This document shows, piece by piece, positions 33,660-41,122 of a stretch of DNA of 64,000 bases; the stretch's first letter is position 1; each line of letters starts with the position of its first letter. The translations under genes and the position numbers were made by a program. Source of the stretch: Actinoplanes sandaracinus (lineage in GTDB: Bacteria > Actinomycetota > Actinomycetes > Mycobacteriales > Micromonosporaceae); the NCBI RefSeq assembly GCF_030009775.1, contig NZ_JASCTH010000024.1:1-64000 (forward strand), in the 5' to 3' direction. The notes beneath the pieces were generated by a model that had not been told where the DNA came from, did no database searches, and saw only the letters and a program-made list of their open reading frames with translations.

Positions 33660-34922
33660 GTGGCGCCTTCCTTCCGCGCCGCGGGCACGTCCGTTCGGCG
33701 GCTGTTCGCCCTGTCGGCGCGCCCGGAACGCGCCGACCCGAAACGTCCCACGCTGATGCGGGGGCTGCGGTTCATCGGGGTGTCGCTGCTGGCCCTGTAC
33801 TCGGCCGCCCTCGGCATCGGTGTGCTCGCCGAGACACTGCCGCAGAGCACACCGGTGATCGTCCTTCTGGCGGTGGCGCAGGCCGTGCCGGTCGTTCTGC
33901 TGATCTACCGGCCGATCGCCGCATGGTGGCTCTCGCTGCTCGCCGCGCTGCCCTATCTGATGCTGATCGGTCTCTCCACCGGGCCGGTGGCGGTGGAGGC
34001 GCTCTGGCCGTGGAGCCCGGCCGGGATCCTCGCGCACTTGTTCGTCGGACTGGTGGTGGCCTACCAGGCGCCACCGCCGGTCTATCTGGCCCAGTGGCTG
34101 ATCACGGCCGGCGTGGCCGCCGCCGCGGAGGTGTTCTTCCCCGGGCAGACGCAGATCAACACCGGTCTGGTGCTGTCCGGCTTGTACGCCGTCGGGCTCG
34201 CCGGCATCGCGATCGCCCGCTGGCTGCGTGACGTCCGGCGGGAACTACGCCATCAGGTCGGCCTCACCGAGCAGGAACGCCTCCAGCGGAGCGTCCTGGA
34301 GGAACGCACCCGGATCGCCCGCGAGTTGCACGACGTGGTCGCCCACCACATGTCGGTGATCGCGGTCCAGGCGGAGGCCGCGCCCTACCGGGCGAGCGCG
34401 CTGGACCCGGTCGCGGCCGAGAGCTTCACCTCGATCCGGCAGAACGCGCTGGCGGCGCTCACCGAGATGCGGCACATTCTCGGCATGCTCCGCTCCGATC
34501 ACGACAGCGATGTCCGGTACGCTCCCCAGCCGACCCTGGCCGACCTGGATCAACTGTTCGGCAACTGCCGCAGTGCCGGGCTCACCCTGACGACCGGCAT
34601 CCGGGGCGACGTGCGGGCCCTGCCGGAGCAGGTCGAGTTGATCGCCTACCGGGTGATCCAGGAGGCGCTGAGCAACGCGATCCGCCACGCGCCCGGCGCC
34701 GACGTCGAGATCGAGATCGAGTACGGCCGGGCCGACCTCAGCCTGCGAGTCTCCAACAGCCCCTCCCCCGCCACCGGCCGGCACTCCCCGGTGGCGGGCG
34801 CCGGTCACGGCCTGACCGGCATGCGGGAACGGGCGGCCGTCCTCGGGGCGAGGCTGCGGGCCGGACGCCGCGACGACGGATGGTACGAGGTCACCATGTC
34901 GCTGGCCGTGGCGGACCGATGA
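33660..34922 (+). CDS. sensor histidine kinase (HisKA_3 / NarL-type)
   Basis: A 420-residue kinase. About five membrane helices lie in residues 35-180. A dimerisation/phosphoacceptor helix follows with RIARELHDVVAHHMSVIAVQ, where the His of ELHD is the phosphorylation site. A reduced HATPase domain follows (ALSNAIRHAPGADVEIEIEY as N box, GAGHGLTGMRERAAVLG as G box). GTG 33660 follows GGAGG by 5 bases. Its ATGA overlap with the regulator gene shows they form one two-component system. The stimulus is unknown. Confidence 0.93.
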   Translation: MAPSFRAAGTSVRRLFALSARPERADPKRPTLMRGLRFIGVSLLALYSAALGIGVLAETLPQSTPVIVLLAVAQAVPVVLLIYRPIAAWWLSLLAALPYLMLIGLSTGPVAVEALWPWSPAGILAHLFVGLVVAYQAPPPVYLAQWLITAGVAAAAEVFFPGQTQINTGLVLSGLYAVGLAGIAIARWLRDVRRELRHQVGLTEQERLQRSVLEERTRIARELHDVVAHHMSVIAVQAEAAPYRASALDPVAAESFTSIRQNALAALTEMRHILGMLRSDHDSDVRYAPQPTLADLDQLFGNCRSAGLTLTTGIRGDVRALPEQVELIAYRVIQEALSNAIRHAPGADVEIEIEYGRADLSLRVSNSPSPATGRHSPVAGAGHGLTGMRERAAVLGARLRAGRRDDGWYEVTMSLAVADR

Positions 34923-35587
34923 GCACCATGCCGATCCGGGTGCTGGTCGTCGACGACCAGCGCATGCTGCGGGAGAGCTTCGCCGTCCTGCTCAACGTCC
35001 AGCCGGACATCGTGGTCGCCGGCGAGGCCTCGAACGGCGAGGAGGCCGTCCGGCAGGCGCGGGACCTGCTCCCGGACGTGGTGCTGATGGACGTGCGGAT
35101 GCCGGTCCTGGACGGTCTGGAGGCGACCCGGCGGATCCTGGCGCACACCCCCGCGATCAAAGTGCTGATGCTGACCACCTTCGACGAGGACGAGTACGTT
35201 CACGAGGCGATCCGGGCCGGCGCGAACGGCTTCCTGCTCAAGGACTCGTCGGCGCACCAGCTCGCCGACGCCATCCGCACCACCGTGTCCGGCGGCGCCG
35301 TGCTCGCGCCGTCGGTGACGAAGCGGCTGATGGACGACTTCTCCCAGCGGTCGGCCGCGCCCCGCTCGCCGTCCGGCCGCCTGGCCGCCCTGACCAACCA
35401 GGAGATCAAGGTCCTCGGTCTGGTCGCCCGCGGCATGTCGAACGCGGAGATCGCCATCCACCTGACCGTCGCCGAACAGACCGTGAAAACCCACGTCAGC
35501 CGCATCCTGATGAAGCTGGGCCTGCGCGACCGGACCCAGGCCGCCGTCCTCGCCTACGAGACGGGCCTCGTCGTCCCGGGCCGCTAG
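34919..35587 (+). CDS. NarL/FixJ-family response regulator
   Basis: A 222-residue partner of the kinase. The receiver domain (IRVLVVDDQRMLRESFAVLL, phosphoacceptor Asp in VVLMDVRMPVLDG, conserved Thr/Lys in MLTTFDEDEY and FLLKDSS) is followed by a LuxR HTH (LTNQEIKVLGLVARGMSNAE, VKTHVSRILMKLGLRDRTQA). The start overlaps the kinase stop. It is probably an activator or repressor of membrane or export genes, as is usual for this class, but no target is visible in the window. Confidence 0.94.
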   Translation: MSTMPIRVLVVDDQRMLRESFAVLLNVQPDIVVAGEASNGEEAVRQARDLLPDVVLMDVRMPVLDGLEATRRILAHTPAIKVLMLTTFDEDEYVHEAIRAGANGFLLKDSSAHQLADAIRTTVSGGAVLAPSVTKRLMDDFSQRSAAPRSPSGRLAALTNQEIKVLGLVARGMSNAEIAIHLTVAEQTVKTHVSRILMKLGLRDRTQAAVLAYETGLVVPGR

Positions 35588-35617
35588 ACCAGCCGGCCGC
35601 CGAGATGCACGACTACG

Positions 35618-36447
35618 GTGGCCAGTCCCGGAAACCGGACGGCACAGGCCGCCGCCGCTGTCGCCGCCAATCAGCGTGCCCATGCTGCTGACCGGGCCTG
35701 GGCCGCCGCACAGAAGGCGCGGGCCGCGGCAGCAGCCGCCGACGCGGCGGCGGACAAGGCCGAAGCGTCAGCCGAGATCGCGGTCAACGCCGCGGCTGCG
35801 GCACGGCAGTCCGCGGCGGGTATCGCCACTATCACCGCCACCCACAACCACCCCTTCTTGGTGCCAAGCCTGTCCGAGTGGATCGAAGCCGAAAACTCGC
35901 ACCCCAGCAGTGGCTCCGCACCAGCGCGGGCACTCAGGCGCAGGTTTCCGCTGTTCGGCACCACGCCGCACAAGCCGTCGTTCACAACCTCACCGTCGCC
36001 GACATCCACACGTACTACGTGGTCGCGGGCACAGCCCCGGTCCTGGTGCACAACATCGGCTGCGGCGACTTCCTGAAGAAGAAGGAGGGCGACGACCCCG
36101 ACACGGTCAGGCACAACAACCTGGTCGAGGAGCGGTGGAGGCACACATTCGACTCGCACGGGCATGAATGGTTCGGGTATCCCGACCGTGAGAGCATCCC
36201 CAAGGACCGGATTCCGCTGCTCCGCAAGGAGTGCGAGGATCTGGTCGAGGACGCCGAGCCGCGCCTGCGGGCGGCGTTGCGGGCGGCCGGCACGGGTGAG
36301 CAGGTGCGGTGGCGCCGAGGAACCTTCTACTCCGGGTGGTTCCTGGCGGAGGCCGAGGCCCGGGAGGTCTTCACGGCCCGGTGGGCGGACGCCTCCACGC
36401 TCGTCGGCGAGGTGTTGCAGAACCGTCCCGATGCCGGAGCGGCGTAA
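35618..36447 (+). pseudogene. remnant of a HINT-containing polymorphic toxin, frameshifted
   Basis: Two frames must be joined. The first encodes an alanine-rich helical stretch (RAHAADRAWAAAQKARAAAA) typical of ALF-repeat stalks, then the HINT start TITATHNHPFLVPSLSEW. Near 35885 the reading frame is lost. The second frame carries on with KLAPQQWLRTSAGTQAQVSA, VVHNLTVADIHTYYVVAGTA and the cleavage-type end PVLVHN. After this comes a C-terminal region of about 130 residues (LKKKEGDDPDTVRHNNLVEE through VGEVLQNRPD) that would be the toxin, family unknown. The long N-terminal body expected of such proteins is missing. A terminator hairpin follows, then an integrase remnant. Confidence 0.75.
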
Positions 36448-36490
36448 GGGTTCAAACACTCACTGAGGGGACGTCTTGCTCACCTTGCGC

Positions 36491-36521
36491 GAAGGGCGGA
36501 TCGCATATCGGTCCGCCCTTC
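36491..36521 (+). terminator. hairpin after toxin remnant
   Basis: GAAGGGCGGA (36491-36500) pairs with TCCGCCCTTC (36512-36521) around an 11-base loop, 44 bases after the remnant stop. Confidence 0.7.
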
Positions 36522-36540
36522 ACTCTGCATTCAACTGGTG

Positions 36541-36739
36541 ATCGACAGCCACGACCAATCGAGGACGACATCCCCGAAGTAGCCCAAGCCCGCCGGCTCG
36601 GCCCCCGCCTACCTGGCGTCCGCGACATCTACAGCCACGTCACCCCCAGGATGGTCGCGGCATCACCAACAGCCTGCGCAGTCGATGGCAAGCCACCCAC
36701 ACCGCCACCAGCCGACACCGCCGCCTTCACGCGGTCTGA
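36541..36739 (+). pseudogene. C-terminal remnant of a tyrosine recombinase (integrase)
   Basis: The frame encoding IEDDIPEVAQARRLGPRLPG and VRDIYSHVTPRMVAA matches the catalytic end of phage-type integrases of actinomycetes. The Arg-Leu-Gly segment stands where RRLGH is usual (here RRLGP, so the catalytic His is lost) and the nucleophile Tyr lies in DIYSHVT. At about 36659-36661 a one-base shift is needed to continue into the natural end ITNSLRSRWQATHTATSR, stopping at 36739. Everything upstream of about 36541 is gone. It lies 176 bases from the 3' end of tRNA-Val, a classic integration site. Confidence 0.8.
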
Positions 36740-36866
36740 CCCAACCAGCCCGTAGCAACATCAACCCACTCCAGCGGCCACCGGCATCACGGGCACCGGC
36801 ACGGTCAGCCACTGACATTGATCTTGCGCTCCCCGGCTGGTCACACCGCAAGGACCCCAACGCAAA

Positions 36867-36898
36867 CGGTCCGTCACCGAGCAACCGGTAACGGACCG
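36867..36898 (-). terminator. terminator of tRNA operon 2
   Basis: CGGTCCGT (36867-36874) pairs with ACGGACCG (36891-36898), extended inside by ACCG/CGGT with one mismatch. On the minus strand it follows tRNA-Val by 17 bases and is followed by TTTG. Confidence 0.75.
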
Positions 36899-36915
36899 CT
36901 GAACTGCATAAACTC

Positions 36916-36990
36916 TGGTGGGCGATACTGGGATCGAACCAGTGACCTCTTCCGTGTCAAGGAAGCGCGCTCCCGCTGCGCCAATCGCCC
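36916..36990 (-). tRNA. tRNA-Val (GAC), second copy
   Basis: Base-for-base identical to the tRNA-Val at 14526-14600, including the encoded CCA. It ends the second Gly-Cys-Val operon. Confidence 0.96.
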
Positions 36991-37017
36991 CGATCGCTTC
37001 CCGAGAAGCGTTGTGCG

Positions 37018-37088
37018 AGGTGGAGACGGGATTTGAACCCGTGTACACGGCTTTGCAGGCCGTTGCCTCGCCTCTCGGCCACTCCACC
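37018..37088 (-). tRNA. tRNA-Cys (GCA), second copy
   Basis: Identical in sequence to the tRNA-Cys at 14629-14699. The spacer to tRNA-Val differs between the two operons, showing an old duplication. Confidence 0.96.
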
Positions 37089-37117
37089 GAGCTGACCCCG
37101 TGTAGAAGGCCTCTCCG

Positions 37118-37190
37118 AGCGGACGACGGGATTCGAACCCGCGACCCTCACCTTGGCAAGGTGATGCGCTACCAGCTGCGCTACGTCCGC
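37118..37190 (-). tRNA. tRNA-Gly (GCC), second copy
   Basis: Identical to the tRNA-Gly at 14738-14810. It is the first gene of the operon behind the promoter at 37223-37252. Confidence 0.96.
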
Positions 37191-37222
37191 TTGTCCCCCC
37201 GGGTTTCCCCGGCGACGACAGA

Positions 37223-37252
37223 ACTTTATCTGGTCGACCGCCCCGCCGCCAA
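37223..37252 (-). promoter_or_regulatory. promoter of tRNA operon 2
   Basis: TTGGCG-N18-TAAAGT on the minus strand, with the -10 element 32 bases before tRNA-Gly. It matches the promoter of operon 1 in both spacing and hexamers. Confidence 0.75.
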
Positions 37253-37290
37253 ACCGGGGTCCCCGCGTGTCGCGACGGATTCCCGCCATC

Positions 37291-37872
37291 ATGGGCCGGG
37301 TGGAGATCACCACGTGGTACCTGGAACAGGACGACCCGGCCGGGATCCGTCCGGCTCGCCCTCCGGCCTGGCCGGTGGAGATCGTCCGGGCAGAGCTGCC
37401 GAGTCCGGAACTGAACCGCTTCCTCTACACGGCCGTCGGCGGTGACTGGTCGTGGTCGGACCGGCTCGGCTGGACGTGGCGGCAGTGGCACGACTGGCTG
37501 GACCGGCCGGGCGTGGAGACGTGGGTGGCTTCGGTCCGGGGTACGCCGGCCGGTTACGCCGAACTCGACGGCCACCGGCCCGGCGAGGTGGAGATCGCCT
37601 ATTTCGGCCTGTTGCCGCGGTTCGCCGGGCAGGGCGTCGGCGGCCATCTGCTGACGGTGGTTCTGCGGCACGCCTGGAGCCTGTCCGAACGCCATCCCGC
37701 CCTCCCGCCGGTCCGGCGCGTCACCCTCAACACGTGCAGCCTCGACGGCCCGGCCGCCCTGGCCAACTATCAGGCCCGCGGCTTGCGCGTCGTTCGCACG
37801 CAGACCCGGCCCGGCGACTCTCAGCCGCAAGCTCCCGGTCCGTGGCCGGGCGCGGACCGACCAAAACCCTGA
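37291..37872 (+). CDS. GNAT family N-acetyltransferase
   Basis: A 193-residue acetyltransferase. The Trp-rich N-terminal segment (GGDWSWSDRLGWTWRQWHDW) and the acetyl-CoA loop LPRFAGQGVGGHLLTVVL near residue 115 mark it. VRRVTLNTCSLDGPAALANY, with its SLD and ANY elements, is typical of a subgroup common in actinomycetes. ATG 37291 is preferred, but no ribosome site is evident, so GTG 37267 or GTG 37300 remain possible. The substrate is unknown. It diverges from the tRNA operon. Confidence 0.85.
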   Translation: MGRVEITTWYLEQDDPAGIRPARPPAWPVEIVRAELPSPELNRFLYTAVGGDWSWSDRLGWTWRQWHDWLDRPGVETWVASVRGTPAGYAELDGHRPGEVEIAYFGLLPRFAGQGVGGHLLTVVLRHAWSLSERHPALPPVRRVTLNTCSLDGPAALANYQARGLRVVRTQTRPGDSQPQAPGPWPGADRPKP

Positions 37873-38035
37873 TCTCGTACGGCTACGAACGAGTGCCGTG
37901 GCTCCCCACGCGAGGTGGCTGCCCCTCCGGCATCCAGCGCGCCCGCCGGGCTCATGCGGTGGTCGCGGTGCGAGCCGTACCCGGGGCGGACGCGGCAGGG
38001 CGGGCGCGCGCGGTCGGTCGGCGAGGCGGCGGGGA

Positions 38036-38794
38036 CTACTCGCTGTCGGAGGCTATCGGGAGGCCCGGGGAGGTGAAGGCGCGCCCGTCGTCGGTGACGG
38101 CGGCGGACTCGTAGCCCTCCGCGACGCGCTCGGCGAGCCAGGTCAGCCCGGGTTCGCCCATGGCGAGGGCCGCGGTCGCGTAGGCGTCGGCGACGGCCAG
38201 GTCGGGGCCGACCACGGTGACCGAACGCAGGCCGCTCGCGGGTTTCCCGGCGACCGGGTTCCAGACGTGCGTGCCCCGCTCGTACGTCCCGGAGGTGGCG
38301 ACCGCACCGTCGGTGACCGACAGCACCCACGCGAGTTTGTCGGCCTCCCAGGGATGACGAACGCCGACGCGCCAGGGCCGGCCGCCCGGTCCGCTGCCGC
38401 GCATCCGCAGGTCACCGCCCGCGCCGATGTGGTGCCGGGTCGATCCGGCGTCGGCGAGGCGCTGTGACGCCACCTCGACGGACCAGCCCTTGACGTATCC
38501 GGACGGGTCGAGCGGCCCGCCCGCGTACGCGTCGAAGTAGCCGCCGGTGTCGCGCCACAGATCAGCGCACCGGTCCAGGACCAGGCGCAGGTCGGCCGAG
38601 CAGTCCTCCAGGGTGAGCGCGCCGCGGCGGAACCGGCAGACCTCGCTGTCGTCGGAGTAGGTGCTGAACCGGGCGTCGACCTCGTGCAACCACGCGCACG
38701 TGGAGTCGATCAGAGCCTGGAGCCGGGGTGTGGGCAGGTCGTCGGCCAGTTCGATGCTGACGACCGTACCCATGACCTCTTCGACGTGGCGCAC
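38036..38794 (-). CDS. apbE: FAD:protein FMN transferase (ApbE)
   Basis: A 252-residue enzyme that attaches FMN from FAD to a Thr or Ser of target proteins. Family motifs are EEVMGTVVSIEL at the start, VDARFSTYSDDSEVCRF, GGPLDPSGYVKGWSVE, IGAGGDLRMRG, GAVATSGTYERG and VADAYATAALAMG. No signal peptide or lipobox is present and it is shorter than proteobacterial ApbE, as usual for the actinobacterial type. The GTG start lies 11 bases after the stop of an FMN-binding-domain protein, an obvious substrate. The two are very likely co-transcribed with the ferric-reductase-like gene. Confidence 0.93.
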   Translation of the reverse strand: MRHVEEVMGTVVSIELADDLPTPRLQALIDSTCAWLHEVDARFSTYSDDSEVCRFRRGALTLEDCSADLRLVLDRCADLWRDTGGYFDAYAGGPLDPSGYVKGWSVEVASQRLADAGSTRHHIGAGGDLRMRGSGPGGRPWRVGVRHPWEADKLAWVLSVTDGAVATSGTYERGTHVWNPVAGKPASGLRSVTVVGPDLAVADAYATAALAMGEPGLTWLAERVAEGYESAAVTDDGRAFTSPGLPIASDSE

Positions 38795-38805
38795 GAACCT
38801 GGACC

Positions 38806-39309
38806 CTACGCGCCGGCCTTGTCCAGTGCCGCCTGAAGGGAGGTGACGTAGGACTGGCTGGTGAACGTGGCGCCGGAGACGGCGTCGACCTTGGCGCTCT
38901 GCGCCTTGAGGGTCGACGAGTTCAGCGTGGCGACGGCTTTCGGGTTGATCGTGCCGCTGAAGTCCTTGTTCGGGAACGTCGCGTCCGCCGCGGTGATCTT
39001 GCCGTCGGCGACCTTGATGGTGACCGTGACCGTGCCGTACGGGTTCTGCACGGCCTTGCCCTTGTAGGTGCCGGCCTTGAGCCCGGCCTGCTCGTTCTGC
39101 GCGCCGCCGGCGTCGGCCGAGTCGCCGGGCTTCTTGCCGGAGGGCTTCTTGCTGCCCGACGGCGCCGGTTCGCCGGTCTCCGGCTCCTCGAGGCCACTGT
39201 CCGCGGCGGCGGGGACCGGGACTGCCGCGGGCTGGACGCTCAGGCGGACCCCGAGGATGAGGGCCGCGCCGGTGAGGGTGCCGACGGCTGCTGCGGTACT
39301 ACGTCGCAT
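38806..39309 (-). CDS. exported FMN-binding domain protein
   Basis: A 167-residue protein. It has an N-terminal membrane or signal segment (AAAVGTLTGAALILGVRLSV), a low-complexity Pro/Ser/Lys/Gly linker (about residues 35-70), then an FMN_bind domain with GTYKGKAVQNPYGTVTVTIK. The flavinylation motif is DAVSGATFTS near residue 145 (consensus DxxSGAT), whose Thr would carry FMN added by ApbE next door. ATG 39309 follows GGGAG. It probably passes electrons from the membrane reductase to an outer acceptor. An open frame continues upstream to 40857 but is antisense-like noise over the reductase gene. Confidence 0.9.
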   Translation of the reverse strand: MRRSTAAAVGTLTGAALILGVRLSVQPAAVPVPAAADSGLEEPETGEPAPSGSKKPSGKKPGDSADAGGAQNEQAGLKAGTYKGKAVQNPYGTVTVTIKVADGKITAADATFPNKDFSGTINPKAVATLNSSTLKAQSAKVDAVSGATFTSQSYVTSLQAALDKAGA

Positions 39310-39350
39310 CGCGAGAACTCCCAGGTCGTAGGGGTTGACTAGGCAAAACG

Positions 39351-40976
39351 TCAGAACTCGAACGGGTCGAGGTGAAGCTGGCTGTCCGGCACGTCGAGCT
39401 GCTTGAGCGTGTCGACGGCCGCGTTGACCAGTCCGGGCGGACCGCACAGGTAGACGTCGCGCCGGTTGACGTCCGGCACGAGGCCGCGCAGCCCGTCGGG
39501 GGTGAAGAGACGGCGCGGACCGGGGTCGTTGCGGCCGCCGACGATGTAGCGCACCCAGGCGTCCCGCTGTTCGGCCAGGTCCTCCAGCTCGGAGCGGAAG
39601 ACCAGCTCGTCGGGGCGGCTCGCCCGGTAGATCACGATGGTGTCCGCCGGCATGTCCTCGAGGAGGGCGCGGATCGGGGCGATGCCACTGCCGCCGGCGA
39701 TCAACAGGGCCCGGCGGCGGGTACGCCGTTCGGCGGTGAACGTGCCGAACGGTCCCTCGGCCCAGATCGGCGTGCCGGGGCGGAGCGTGGCCAGCTTGCG
39801 GGTGTGGCCGCCGGCGATGGTCACGGTGAGGCGCAGCCACCGCGGGTTCGGGGCCGCCGACAGCGAGAACGGGTGCGACTGCCACCAGCCGTTGGCGGTC
39901 AGGAACCGCCAGCGCATGAACTGGCCGGCCTGCACGGGCAGCTTGTCGAGCCGCTTGCCCTCGATGTAGATCGAGAACGTGTTGGCGCCCTCGCCGACCA
40001 CCTCGGCCACGGTGAACCGGTGCCGGGCGTTGAGCCAGACCGGCTCGACGATCCGGCCCCAGAAGAGGGCGGCGATGGTGATGCAGCCGAGCGCGGGCCA
40101 GAAGACGGAGGCGAAACGGCCGCTCATGTCGGCGCCGGCGGCGATCTGGTGGCCGTACCCGAGGAGCAGCACGCCGTAGCTGGTCAGGTGGATCAGGTGC
40201 CAGAGCTCGTAGTTGAGCCGGTTGCGGACGAACCGGATCGACACCAGCGCGATGAAGGCCAGCATGCCGGTGGCGATGGTCGCGCTGATCATCTGGGGGA
40301 ACGTGGTGATCACGGTCCAGCCCTGGTCGACGACGCCGGTGCCGGCGGTGAGCGCGTAGCCGTACACGATGAAGACGATGTGCGCGACCACGAAAGTCAG
40401 CAGCGAGGTGCCGAGCCAGCGGTGCCAGCGCAGCAGGTCGCGGGAGCCGACCCACTCCTCCAGCCAGGAGACCCGGCTCATCATCAGCAGCTGCATGAAG
40501 AGCAGGTAGCCGCCGATCAGGCCGGTGACCCGGCCGGCGGCGATCATCATGGTGGCGGTGTCGCCGACCGCGCCGGCCTGGGTGTTGAAGAGCCAGAGCG
40601 CGACGCTGGTGGCCAGGCCGGAGAAGAACAGCATGACGGTGAGGAGCCGGTTGCCGCTGGTCGACTCGCCCGGAGGACGGTCGTCGCGGATCGGGACGCC
40701 GGTGCCGGCCTTCCAGCCGGTCGGGTCGGTCTCCGACTCGACCACGATGTCGCCGCGACGGTAGTTGTCCGGCTGGCCGTACGGGTCGCCGTACTGCGGC
40801 TGCTGACCGTACTGCGGCTGCGCGTACTGCTGGGAGCCCTCCTGCGCCTCCGGCCACGGCGGCAGGGACGGGTTGTCCCAGCCGGGGCGCGGGTCGGCCC
40901 GGAGGCCGGAGAAGTATCCGTCGTCCTCGGGCAGCTCTCGCTGATCCTGGAAGGCCGGAATAGCCAACGTCCTCAC
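39351..40976 (-). CDS. membrane ferric-reductase-like / ferredoxin-NADP reductase fusion protein
   Basis: A 541-residue protein. A cytoplasmic Pro/Gln/Tyr-rich head (PQYGQQPQYGDPYGQP) precedes six membrane helices at about residues 108-320 with paired His for haem (LRWHRWLGTSLLTFVVAHIV and LWHLIHLTSYGVLLLGYGHQ). The reductase half has an FAD site (RWRFLTANGWWQSHPFSLSA) and a NAD(P) site (ALLIAGGSGIAPIRALLEDM), ending in YLCGPPGLVNAAVDTL and a terminal Phe after DPFE. It moves electrons from NAD(P)H across the membrane. With the FMN-binding protein and ApbE it makes a complete flavin-based extracytoplasmic electron pathway. GTG 40976 is assumed; TTG 40967 is an alternative. Confidence 0.9.
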   Translation of the reverse strand: MRTLAIPAFQDQRELPEDDGYFSGLRADPRPGWDNPSLPPWPEAQEGSQQYAQPQYGQQPQYGDPYGQPDNYRRGDIVVESETDPTGWKAGTGVPIRDDRPPGESTSGNRLLTVMLFFSGLATSVALWLFNTQAGAVGDTATMMIAAGRVTGLIGGYLLFMQLLMMSRVSWLEEWVGSRDLLRWHRWLGTSLLTFVVAHIVFIVYGYALTAGTGVVDQGWTVITTFPQMISATIATGMLAFIALVSIRFVRNRLNYELWHLIHLTSYGVLLLGYGHQIAAGADMSGRFASVFWPALGCITIAALFWGRIVEPVWLNARHRFTVAEVVGEGANTFSIYIEGKRLDKLPVQAGQFMRWRFLTANGWWQSHPFSLSAAPNPRWLRLTVTIAGGHTRKLATLRPGTPIWAEGPFGTFTAERRTRRRALLIAGGSGIAPIRALLEDMPADTIVIYRASRPDELVFRSELEDLAEQRDAWVRYIVGGRNDPGPRRLFTPDGLRGLVPDVNRRDVYLCGPPGLVNAAVDTLKQLDVPDSQLHLDPFEF

Positions 40977-41022
40977 CTGCTCAGCAGTCGTCCTACGGCG
41001 CCTGCCACCCCATGCGGCCGAC

Positions 41023-41052
41023 GTGACGGCCGGTGTGCGGAAAGGCCGTCAC
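41023..41052 (+). other. inverted repeat in divergent cobL / reductase region
   Basis: GTGACGGCC (41023-41031) pairs with GGCCGTCAC (41044-41052) around a 12-base loop. It may be an operator or an attenuator. No cobalamin riboswitch B12-box was recognised nearby. Confidence 0.4.
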
Positions 41053-41122
41053 AGTTGGGTACGCGCATCGCGAGGAGTTGGCTCAACGAGATCAGAAAAA
41101 TCCCAGAGGTTAGGTTCACCGC

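Noticed and set aside
14526..37190. The stretch between the two tRNA operons as one integrated island
   Set aside because: Both flanks are whole tRNA operons with their own promoters and terminators, not partial att duplications, and the genes between have normal chromosomal composition. Only the 35.6-36.8 kb scar looks mobile.
37873..38035. Gene or regulatory RNA between the GNAT and apbE
   Set aside because: Only a distant 8-bp GTACGGCT/AGCCGTAC inverted repeat is seen; no coding or promoter signal.
38806..40857. Extension of the FMN-binding protein frame far upstream
   Set aside because: Beyond 39309 the translation is Arg/Ala/Pro-rich and overlaps the reductase gene in another frame; ATG 39309 has a ribosome site and a signal segment.
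40977..41122. Cobalamin riboswitch before cobL
   Set aside because: No B12-box-like sequence and too little room; only a 9-bp inverted repeat is seen.
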